Assembly: GCA_001799695.1 (NCBI GenBank)
Contig: MGTY01000023.1
Coordinates: 569 to 36,589, forward strand
DNA from: Elusimicrobia bacterium GWA2_69_24
GTDB taxonomy: Bacteria; Elusimicrobiota; Elusimicrobia; UBA1565
Length of the DNA stretch: 36,021 bases
Direction of reading: 5' to 3'
This document shows, in pieces, positions 22,764 to 29,933 of this stretch (positions are counted from its first letter, which is position 1; every line of letters begins with the position of its first letter). The position numbers and the translations under genes were made by a program. Below the pieces are notes generated by a model. The model saw only the letters and a program-made list of their open reading frames with translations, searched no databases and was not told where the DNA came from.

Positions 22764-23774
22764 ATGAACCTCCTGACCGCCGCCCGACGCATCGTGGGCA
22801 AGCTCGCTGGGAAGGTCAAGCGCCGCCTGCACGCCGGCCTGGACGGGAGTCCGGCCGTGCCCGCCTATTTCGAGCTGGAGCTCGCCCCCGACTGCAACCT
22901 GCGCTGCGGACATTGCGGCCAATGGCAGCGCCCCCCCGACCCCCGCGCGCTGACTCCCGCGCGCTGGGAGGGAATCGTCGACGAGATCGCCGCCTGGGCG
23001 GGCTCCTGCCATCTGGCGCTGGCCTGCGGCGAACCCCTGACCTCCCCCGCGCTCTTCCCCATCGTCGCGCGGGCCCAGCGCGCGGGGATCGCGGTCACCT
23101 TGGTCACCAACGGGTCCTTGCTCGGGGCGCCGGAGGCGCGCCGCCTGCGCGAAGCCGGGACGCGCAACATCATCGTGAGCCTGGACGGGACCCGGGCCGA
23201 GACGCACGACCGGGGCCGCGGCGTCCCGGGGACGCACGCCCGCGTCCTGCGGGCCTTGGAGCACCTGGCGGCCGAGGGGCTCTCCCCGCGCACCCAGCTC
23301 CACACCGTGGTCGCGGGACACAACCTCGGGGAACTGGAGGGCTTGGCCCTCCTGGCCCGGAACCGGGGCTTGGCCGGCATCAGATTCCAGGCCCTGCGGG
23401 CGCAAGGGGACGGCTGGAGGCCTTTGTGGCCGGAGGATCCGGCCGCCGTGGACCAGGCCGTCGACGGGCTGCTCCGACTGCGCTCCGGCGGCGCGCCGAT
23501 ACTGAACCCGCGCGCCCAGTTGGAGGCCATGAAGGGGTATTTCCGGGACAAGGCGCGGACCTTCCCGGGGCTGTCGTGCCGTTCGGCCATGACGCTCGTG
23601 GTCGGCACCGGCGGCCAGGTCCGCTGCTGCCGCTTCATGGAGCCCATCGGCGACGCGCGCTTCGCGACCTTGCGCGAGGTCTGGAACTCCCCCCTGGCCC
23701 GCGCGCGGCTGGACGAGGTGCGCGGCTGCCACGCGTCCTGCGTCCTCATGAACTGCCACTACCCGCCGGACTAA
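22764..23774 (+). CDS. Radical SAM protein with SPASM-like tail
   Basis: From ATG 22764 the protein has 336 residues. CNLRCGHC (C44, C48, C51) is the radical SAM [4Fe-4S] triad, preceded by AYFELELAPD. ALACGEPLTSP is the GGEP-like motif and VTLVTNGSLL, NIIVSLDGTRAETHD are further family marks. The C-terminal part has six more Cys (LSCRSAM, VRCCRF, GCHASC, MNCHY) that could hold a second cluster, as in SPASM/twitch proteins such as peptide-modifying enzymes. No precursor peptide is visible nearby. A TATGAT box at 22739-22744 would favour either GTG 22752 or ATG 22764 over the ATG at 22740. Substrate unknown. Confidence 0.85.
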   Translation: MNLLTAARRIVGKLAGKVKRRLHAGLDGSPAVPAYFELELAPDCNLRCGHCGQWQRPPDPRALTPARWEGIVDEIAAWAGSCHLALACGEPLTSPALFPIVARAQRAGIAVTLVTNGSLLGAPEARRLREAGTRNIIVSLDGTRAETHDRGRGVPGTHARVLRALEHLAAEGLSPRTQLHTVVAGHNLGELEGLALLARNRGLAGIRFQALRAQGDGWRPLWPEDPAAVDQAVDGLLRLRSGGAPILNPRAQLEAMKGYFRDKARTFPGLSCRSAMTLVVGTGGQVRCCRFMEPIGDARFATLREVWNSPLARARLDEVRGCHASCVLMNCHYPPD

Positions 23775-23782
23775 CAGGCCGA

Positions 23783-23811
23783 TTGCTTTCGGCCCCGCCA
23801 TCGGTTATCAT
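23783..23811 (+). promoter_or_regulatory. Promoter of the response-regulator gene
   Basis: TTGCTT (23783-23788), a 17-bp spacer and TATCAT (23806-23811) give a plausible sigma70 promoter. The -10 box ends 7 nt before the ATG at 23819, predicting a leaderless message. Confidence 0.45.
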
Positions 23812-23818
23812 CGGTAAC

Positions 23819-24595
23819 ATGCTGGGAACGAGGAACGAACGCGCCAGCGTCCTGGTCGTGGAAGACGATGCGTCCGTGGTCAGCACCCTGCGCAGCGTGC
23901 TGGCGGAAGACCGCTACGGGGTCCGCGTGGCCGGCTCGCTCTTCCAGGCGCGGGGCCTGCTGGCCAAGGCCCTGCCGGACCTGGTCATCCTGGACCGGGG
24001 CCTGCCGGACGGGGACGGACTCGAGCTCTGCCGCTCCCTGCGCGCCGACCCCAGGACGCAGCGCATCCCCATCCTGTTCCTGAGCGCACGCAAGGAGGTG
24101 GCCGACCGGGTCGTAGGCCTGGAGGAAGGCGCCGACGATTATCTGGCCAAGCCCTTCAGCCCCGCGGAACTGCTGGCGCGCGCGAAAGCGGTGCTGCGCC
24201 GGACCATGAACAAGCCGCAGGACCCCGGACTCCTCAGCATCGGACCCCTGCGCATCGCTCCCGAGGCCCATCAGGTCTTCCTATTCGACCGGGAACTGCT
24301 GCTCCGCCCCAAGGAATACAACCTCCTGATGGCCTTCCTGGAGACCCGCGGCCGGGTCCTGTCGCGGCGCGCCCTGCTCCAGGCCGCCTGGGGACTCGAC
24401 AAGGAACTGGAGCTGGACACCAACGTGGTGGACGTGACCGTGGGAAGCCTGCGCCGCAAGCTCGGGGCCTACGGCCGCTGCATCGTCTCCGTCCACTCGG
24501 TCGGGTTCCGCTTCGACCCCGAGCGCCTGCCGGTCCCGCCGGCCCCCCCGGGCAGCGCGGAGCTCGGGACCGATCCGAAAAAGCGCCGCCGCTAG
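23819..24595 (+). CDS. OmpR-family response regulator, orphan
   Basis: The 258-residue protein has a receiver domain (about 10-125) with acidic pair ED in VLVVEDDAS, the phosphorylation site D59 in VILDRGLPDGDG, the conserved LSARKE and YLAKPFSP lysine. After a short linker the C-terminal winged helix (about 140-238) has LRPKEYNLLMAFLETRGRVL, RRALLQAAWG and VDVTVGSLRRKLG with VHSVGFRF, typical of OmpR/PhoB. A Pro-rich basic tail follows. No histidine kinase gene lies on either side, so the partner is unknown. It converges with the malic enzyme gene across strong hairpins. Confidence 0.92.
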   Translation: MLGTRNERASVLVVEDDASVVSTLRSVLAEDRYGVRVAGSLFQARGLLAKALPDLVILDRGLPDGDGLELCRSLRADPRTQRIPILFLSARKEVADRVVGLEEGADDYLAKPFSPAELLARAKAVLRRTMNKPQDPGLLSIGPLRIAPEAHQVFLFDRELLLRPKEYNLLMAFLETRGRVLSRRALLQAAWGLDKELELDTNVVDVTVGSLRRKLGAYGRCIVSVHSVGFRFDPERLPVPPAPPGSAELGTDPKKRRR

Positions 24596-24605
24596 ATCCC
24601 CCTCC

Positions 24606-24660
24606 CCGGCTTCGCCGGACCTCCCCCACGAAGTGGGGGAGGGTGGCCCCGATAGGGGCC
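24606..24660. terminator. Three hairpins between convergent genes
   Basis: Hairpins lie at 24606-24618 (CCGGC-TTC-GCCGG), 24620-24642 (10-bp perfect stem, loop GAA) and 24645-24660 (GGCCCC-GATA-GGGGCC). They separate the plus-strand response regulator from the minus-strand malic enzyme and probably end transcription from both sides. No T-runs follow, so factor-independent termination would not be classical. Confidence 0.6.
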
Positions 24661-24670
24661 GGGTGGGGGA

Positions 24671-26338
24671 TCAGATGTACTTCTTGTAGACCGGCTGGTA
24701 CTGCGCGGCGCGCATGTGGGCCGCCATGTCCTTCGGCCTCGGCTCCGAGGCGAACCCGCGCGCGTACGCCACTTCCGCGACCTTCACGGCGATGCGGACC
24801 GACGCGTCCCGGATCTTGGTCAGGGGGGGGAAGAGACAGCCCGTGGCCAGGTCCTCGTCGGTGACCATCTCGGCCAGGGCCTTCGCGGCCTCCGAGAACA
24901 TCTCGTCGGTCACTCGGCGAGCCCCGCAGGCGACGACGCCCAGGCCCACTCCGGGGAAGATGTAGGCGTTGTTGCCCTGCCCCGACACGTAGCGCTTGCC
25001 GTCGAGGGTCACGGGGTCGAAGGGACTGCCGCTGGCGAAGATCGCCCGGCCGCCGGACCAGGTGTAGGCGTCCTTGGCCGTGCATTCGGCGTTGGCCGTG
25101 GGGTTGGACAGCGCGAACACCAGGGGCCGCTTGTTGTTGCGGGCCATCTCCTCCACGATCTCCTTGGTGAACTGGCTCGGCACGCCCGAGACGCCGATGA
25201 TGGCGGTGGGCTTGAGCACCTTGACGGCCGACAGCAGGTCCCCGATCGGCTGGTGCTGGTGCGCGTAGGGCTTCTTATGCTCCTGGAGGTCCTGGCGGCT
25301 GCTCTCGACCAGGGCCTTGGAGTCCATGAACCAGCAGCGCTTGCGCGCCTCGGCCTGGGACAGCCCCTCGGCCATCATCGCGGTGACCGTGAGGTCCCCG
25401 ATCCCGATCGCGGCCTCGCCGGCGCCGCAGAACAGGATCTTCATGTCGCGCAAGGGGGTTTTCGTGAGCCGGGTGGACGAGAAGAGCCCCGCCAGGACCA
25501 CCGACGCCGTCCCCTGGATGTCGTCGTTGAAAGTGCAGACGTTGTTGCGGTACTTCTCCAGCAGGCGGAACGCGTTGTGGTTGGCGAAGTCCTCGAACTG
25601 GATGAGGGCCTTCGGGAACACGTCCTGCACGGCGCACACGAACTCGTCGACCAGGGCATCGTACTCCGCGCCCTTCAGCCGCCGCTCCTGGGTCCCCATG
25701 TAGAGCGGGTCCTTGAGGAAGGCCTCGTTGTTGGTCCCCACGTCCAGGGTGATGGGCAGGGTCTGGGAGGGGTCGATCCCGGCGCAGGCGGTGTAGAGGG
25801 AGAGCTTGCCCACCGGGATGCCCATGCCGCTGACGCCCAGGTCCCCGAGCCCGAGGATGCGCTCGCCGTCGGTGACCACGATGACCCGCACGTCCTTGTT
25901 GGGCCAGTTGCGCAGGACCTGCTGGATGCGGCCCTTGTCGCTGCGGGAGATGTAGAGCCCGCGGGAACGCCGATAGATGTGCCCGTACTGCTTGCAGGCC
26001 TGTCCCACCACCGGGGTGTAGATGATGGGCATCATCTCCTCGATGTTGTCGATGACGATCCGGTAGAAGAGCGTCTCGTTGCGGTCGAGGAGGGCGATCA
26101 TGGCGATGTACTTCTCCAGATCGGTGGCCTTCTTGCGGACGTTGGTCAGGGTGCGCAGGACCTGCTCTTCGGGCGAGAAGATGCGCGGAGGCAGGAGCCC
26201 GAGCAGGCCCAGGTTGCGCCGCTCCTCCATGGTGAACGCGGTCCCCTTGTTCAGCGCCGGGTCGTGGAGCAGATCGACGCCGGTCTTGTCCGGCCGGACC
26301 ACATCCTGATCGATTTCCTGCAGTTTGGAGCACGCCAT
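24671..26338 (-). CDS. maeA: NAD-dependent malic enzyme
   Basis: Malic enzyme oxidatively decarboxylates malate to pyruvate. The 555 residues match the long SfcA/MaeA type: RRNLGLLGLLPPRIFSPEEQ, IYTPVVGQACKQYG (catalytic Tyr), RGLYIS, VVTDGERILGLGDLGVSGMG, then TNNEAFLKDPLYMG, FEDFANHNAFRLLEKYRN, NDDIQGTASVVLAG and FCGAGEAAIGIGDL, the NAD site. SGRAIFASGSPFDPV-type segments complete the fold (here GGRAIFASGSPFDPVTL). ATG 26338 has an AGGGGGT Shine-Dalgarno, unlike many genes here. It is single in its transcript, divergent from the PilB-like gene. It links TCA-cycle intermediates to pyruvate supply. Confidence 0.95.
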   Translation of the reverse strand: MACSKLQEIDQDVVRPDKTGVDLLHDPALNKGTAFTMEERRNLGLLGLLPPRIFSPEEQVLRTLTNVRKKATDLEKYIAMIALLDRNETLFYRIVIDNIEEMMPIIYTPVVGQACKQYGHIYRRSRGLYISRSDKGRIQQVLRNWPNKDVRVIVVTDGERILGLGDLGVSGMGIPVGKLSLYTACAGIDPSQTLPITLDVGTNNEAFLKDPLYMGTQERRLKGAEYDALVDEFVCAVQDVFPKALIQFEDFANHNAFRLLEKYRNNVCTFNDDIQGTASVVLAGLFSSTRLTKTPLRDMKILFCGAGEAAIGIGDLTVTAMMAEGLSQAEARKRCWFMDSKALVESSRQDLQEHKKPYAHQHQPIGDLLSAVKVLKPTAIIGVSGVPSQFTKEIVEEMARNNKRPLVFALSNPTANAECTAKDAYTWSGGRAIFASGSPFDPVTLDGKRYVSGQGNNAYIFPGVGLGVVACGARRVTDEMFSEAAKALAEMVTDEDLATGCLFPPLTKIRDASVRIAVKVAEVAYARGFASEPRPKDMAAHMRAAQYQPVYKKYI

Positions 26339-26417
26339 AGGTTACCCCCTTCTTCCGGTTAAGGTATGAGTCTGATTATGCAACATTTCGTCCCGAATCG
26401 ACCATACGCCCAAGGAC

Positions 26418-26446
26418 TTGACGAACGCCTCCTTTGTCTTTAACCT
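26418..26446 (+). promoter_or_regulatory. Candidate promoter of the PilB/GspE-like gene
   Basis: TTGACG (26418-26423), a 17-bp spacer and a weak TAACCT (26441-26446) precede ATG 26453 by 6 nt. The -35 box is strong and the -10 box poor. A leaderless message is again implied. Confidence 0.4.
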
Positions 26447-26452
26447 ATCCTC

Positions 26453-28444
26453 ATGCCGTTCATCGCCACGGACTTCTCCGGCAAGGGAGACGACCCGGAG
26501 AAGAAGAAGAAGAAGGACGCTCAGGTGGAAGAGCTGTCCGTGGAAGCCGGGCAGGAGAAGGAGCGCAAGACCCAGCTCAATCTGGCCTACGATCAGCTCC
26601 GCAAGAAGGAGCTGGCCCTGGAGGAGCAGTTCCGCGCCCGCGTGCGGCAGGTCGAGGCGGACGTCCAGGCCCGGGTCGCGGCCGAGTTCTCGAAGATGCA
26701 GACCGCCTTCAACACCGCGGCGGTCGAGGCCCAGGAGCGCGGCAAGCTCGCTTCCCGCGAGCAGATGAAGGCCCAGCTCCTGGAACAGCAGATCAAGGCC
26801 TCCCAGGAGCGCATCGTCAAGCTCGAGATGGAGGTCCGGCAGGCCCAGCGGCTGGCCCAAGACGCCACCGCCGCGGGCGCCCGGGTCGCCGACAGCGCGG
26901 TCAGCGAGGAGCGGCGCAAGACGCGCCTGACCGAAGACAAGCTCAAGAACACCGACCGGCGCCTGGCCGAGCTGGAAAAGCAGCTGGCCGCCGCCCAGCT
27001 GGCCGCGCGCGCGGCCGCGGCGGCCCCCGGAGCCGCGCCGGGCGCGGCCGGACCGGCGGGCGCGGGGCTCCCCGGGGCCCCGGCCAAGACCCCGTTCCCC
27101 GCGCCGGTTCCAGGCGAGGCGCCCAAAGCGGAGCCGCCCCTGGCGGCTCCGGTCGGCGACATGCAGGCGCGCTTCAACGAGATCGTCAACTTCAAGGCCG
27201 CGCCCGACAGCAACTTCCTCGGCATGAGCCGCAAGCCCGCCGCCGAGGACCCCGATCTCATCGTCAAGATCGTGCAGTTCATCATGGAGGAGGCCGCGCG
27301 CTCGCGGTCCTCGGACATCCACCTGGAGCCCATGGAGGAGGGGATGCGGGTGCGCTTCCGCATCGACGGCATCCTGAGCGAGATGCTCCGCTTCGCGGAC
27401 ACCAGGAAGTACCCGGTCATCAGCCGCATCCGCGTCATGTGCGGCCTCGACCCGGAGCAGGGCATGAACACGGCCAAGCCCCAGGAAGGGCGCATGGTCG
27501 TCAACGTGGACGGCCGGGACATCGACCTGCGCCTGTCCACCTTCCCGACCAACCACGGGGACAAGGCCGTCCTGCGCCTCATCCACCGCACGGCCAAGAA
27601 GTTCGCGCTCTCCGAGCTGGGCTTCTCGCCGAAGATCACCGAGACCATCCAGCGGCTGATCGAGCGGCCGCAGGGCATGATCCTGGTCACCGGTCCGGCG
27701 GGCAGCGGCAAGTCCACGACGCTCTACACCTTCCTGCAGGCGCTCAACTCCCCGACCCGGAACATCGTCACCCTGGAAGACCCCGTGGAGATGAAGCTCC
27801 CAGGCATCAACCAATGCAACGTCCAGCCCAAGATCGGCTTCACTTTTGCGGAGGGCCTGCACTCGATCCTGCGCCAGGACCCCAACGTCATCATGGTGGG
27901 CGAGATCCGCGACCGCGCCACGGCCGAGATCGCCATGTCCGCCTCGCTGACGGGGCACCTCCTGCTGACTACCCTCCACACCAACAGCGCGGCGGGGGCG
28001 GTCACGCGCCTGCTCGACATGGGGCTGGAGCCCTACCTCATCGCCTCGTCGGTGGCCGCGGTCTTCGCCCAGCGCCTGGTCCGGAAGATCTGCAAGGACT
28101 GCAAGGAAGGCTACCACCCGACCAAGGCGGAGCTGGACGAGCTGCACGAGACGTCCCGCAAGGCGGGCGTCACCGTCCCCGCCGGGGAGATCAAGTTCTT
28201 CCGCGGCAAGGGCTGCAAGTCCTGCCGCGGGAGCGGCTACCAGGGCCGGCAGCTGCTCTTCGAGGTGCTCCAGCAGTTCCCCGGGTTCCGCCAGATGATC
28301 CTGCAGAAGGCCACGTTCGAGGACATCCAGGTGGCGGCCATCAAGGCGGGCATGGAATCCCTGGGCGGACACGGCCTGACCTTGGTGCGCGCCGGGGAGA
28401 CCACCCTGGAAGAGCTGCTCAGAGTGGTCGGCGCCCGCGACTAG
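26453..28444 (+). CDS. PilB/GspE-type secretion ATPase with coiled-coil N-terminus
   Basis: This 663-residue assembly ATPase belongs to the type IV pilus/type II secretion family. ATPase motifs are Walker A GPAGSGKST (414-422), the Asp-box segment SSDIHLEPM, IMVGEIRDR (Walker B) and the His-box LTTLHTNSAAGAV; a CxxC pair at C547/C550 and C588/C591 forms the usual zinc site. The N-terminal 190 residues, however, are a highly charged coiled coil (many Lys/Glu/Gln, for example EKKKKKDAQVEEL), followed by an Ala/Pro-rich linker to about 235. This replaces the N1/MshEN domains normally found, which bind platform proteins or c-di-GMP. The partners would then be different. No pilin, platform or secretin gene lies nearby, so its system is elsewhere or novel. 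Confidence 0.9.
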   Translation: MPFIATDFSGKGDDPEKKKKKDAQVEELSVEAGQEKERKTQLNLAYDQLRKKELALEEQFRARVRQVEADVQARVAAEFSKMQTAFNTAAVEAQERGKLASREQMKAQLLEQQIKASQERIVKLEMEVRQAQRLAQDATAAGARVADSAVSEERRKTRLTEDKLKNTDRRLAELEKQLAAAQLAARAAAAAPGAAPGAAGPAGAGLPGAPAKTPFPAPVPGEAPKAEPPLAAPVGDMQARFNEIVNFKAAPDSNFLGMSRKPAAEDPDLIVKIVQFIMEEAARSRSSDIHLEPMEEGMRVRFRIDGILSEMLRFADTRKYPVISRIRVMCGLDPEQGMNTAKPQEGRMVVNVDGRDIDLRLSTFPTNHGDKAVLRLIHRTAKKFALSELGFSPKITETIQRLIERPQGMILVTGPAGSGKSTTLYTFLQALNSPTRNIVTLEDPVEMKLPGINQCNVQPKIGFTFAEGLHSILRQDPNVIMVGEIRDRATAEIAMSASLTGHLLLTTLHTNSAAGAVTRLLDMGLEPYLIASSVAAVFAQRLVRKICKDCKEGYHPTKAELDELHETSRKAGVTVPAGEIKFFRGKGCKSCRGSGYQGRQLLFEVLQQFPGFRQMILQKATFEDIQVAAIKAGMESLGGHGLTLVRAGETTLEELLRVVGARD

Positions 28445-28477
28445 CCTCTCAACAATATAGGCCTTTTTTCATGCTTC

Positions 28478-28500
28478 CCTTGGGCCCTCGAGGCCCTAGG
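28478..28500 (+). terminator. Hairpin after the PilB/GspE-like gene
   Basis: CCTTGGGCC and GGCCCTAGG form a stem with one mismatch around a 5-nt loop, 33 bp past the stop codon. A run of six T at about 28463-28468 lies before, not after it. The element may slow or stop read-through into the amylase gene; evidence is modest. Confidence 0.35.
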
Positions 28501-28534
28501 AAATAGGGCATTTCGGGTATATATTCTCCTTAGG

Positions 28535-29908
28535 ATGCGCAGGGGTGGAGCATTCGGGCGGGTCCTGCCGCTTTTTGCGGCGTTGTTCCTCTTTGTACCG
28601 GCCCGCGCGGCCGACGACGCCTCCCAGCGCTCCTCGGGGGAGCTTCTCGGCGAAGCCCGCCGCTCCGCTGAAGTCGTCCCCGTCCCCCAGAACGCCGGTC
28701 CCATAGGCCTCAAGGTCCTGGCGCCCACGCCGGGAGCGAAAGCCGCCTCCGCCGCGGGCTCGGTCATGCTCCAGGGCTTCCATTGGGAATCCCATCAGGC
28801 CTCCCCTTGGTGGGGCGTCATCGCCTCCAAGGCGCCCGACATCGGCTATTCCGGCTTCGACCTGATCTGGCTCCCCCCCTCCTCCGCGGCCATGAGCGAC
28901 GAAGGCTATCTCCCCAACCGCTGGTTCGTGGTTGACTCCAAGTACGGCACGGCCCAGCAGCTCAAGAGCGCCATCTCGGCCCTGCGCTCCAACGGGACCG
29001 CCGCCCTGGCCGACCTGGTGCTCAATCACCGGGTGGGGACCAAGGATTGGGGCGATTTCACGGACCCCGCCTGGGGACCGGAGACCGTGTGCAAGGACGA
29101 CGAATGGCCGCAGGCCCGCGGCGGACGCGACACGGGCATGGGCTACCATGCGGCCCGCGACATCGACCACAACAACCCCCAGGTCCAGCGCGACGTCAGG
29201 ACCTGGATGTCCTGGCTCAAGAGCGAGCTCGGCTACTCCGGCTGGCGCTACGATTTCGCCCGCGGCTTCGGCACCGACATCCTCGCCGGCTACGATGCGG
29301 CCGCCGGCTCCGCGTTCTCCGTCGTGGAGGTCTGGGACAACCTGGACACGAGCAACCCCGACCCCCACCGGCAGGCCCTGGCCGACTATATCGCCGCGAC
29401 CGGCGGCCGGGTCTCGGCTTTCGATTTCACGACCAAGGGCGTGCTCCAGCACGCGGTGGGCGCGGGCGAATACCAGCGCCTGCGCGACTCCTCCGGCAGA
29501 CCTCCCGGGCTCGTGGGGTGGTGGCCCGCCAAGGCCGTGACCTTCCTCGACAACCACGACACCGGCGCGAGCACCGGCGGCTCCGGGCAGAACCTATGGC
29601 CCTTCCCGGGAGACCGCGTCATGGAAGGCTACGCCTACATCCTCACCCACCCCGGCGTGCCCTGCGTCTATTGGCCGCATTTCTTCGACTGGGGTTTGCA
29701 CGACCCCATCCGGGACCTCATCTGGCTGCGCAAGAACGCGGGCATCACGGCCACGAGCTCCGTCGCCATCCAGACGGCCGAGTACGGCCGCTACGCGGCC
29801 GTCATAGACGGCAAGCTGGCCATGAAGATCGGCTGGCTGGATTGGTCGCCGGGCCCCGGCTGGACCCTGCGGGCCTACGGCAAGAACTACGCGGTCTGGA
29901 CCCGGTAG
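28535..29908 (+). CDS. Secreted alpha-amylase, GH13
   Basis: The 457-residue enzyme has a signal peptide (1-25, ending ARA) and a 50-residue linker before the (beta/alpha)8 barrel. VMLQGFHWESH, GYLPNRWFVVDSKYGTAQQL and LADLVLNHRVG match the plant-type GH13 subfamily 6. Catalytic residues: D240 in GWRYDFARGF (nucleophile), E265 in SVVEVWDN (acid/base) and D342 in FLDNHDTGA. The C-terminal beta domain is present (IGWLDWSPGPGWTLRAYGKN) and the protein ends just after it, so no extra starch-binding module exists. It should cut alpha-1,4 glucan internally outside the cytoplasm. TATATT (28520-28525) lies 9 nt before ATG 28535. Confidence 0.92.
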   Translation: MRRGGAFGRVLPLFAALFLFVPARAADDASQRSSGELLGEARRSAEVVPVPQNAGPIGLKVLAPTPGAKAASAAGSVMLQGFHWESHQASPWWGVIASKAPDIGYSGFDLIWLPPSSAAMSDEGYLPNRWFVVDSKYGTAQQLKSAISALRSNGTAALADLVLNHRVGTKDWGDFTDPAWGPETVCKDDEWPQARGGRDTGMGYHAARDIDHNNPQVQRDVRTWMSWLKSELGYSGWRYDFARGFGTDILAGYDAAAGSAFSVVEVWDNLDTSNPDPHRQALADYIAATGGRVSAFDFTTKGVLQHAVGAGEYQRLRDSSGRPPGLVGWWPAKAVTFLDNHDTGASTGGSGQNLWPFPGDRVMEGYAYILTHPGVPCVYWPHFFDWGLHDPIRDLIWLRKNAGITATSSVAIQTAEYGRYAAVIDGKLAMKIGWLDWSPGPGWTLRAYGKNYAVWTR

Positions 29909-29933
29909 CCCCCCGATTTCTTACAATAGCGGT

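Noticed and set aside
26342..28372. Minus-strand frame of 676 codons
   Set aside because: Antisense to the PilB/GspE-type ATPase, whose Walker and zinc motifs are unambiguous.
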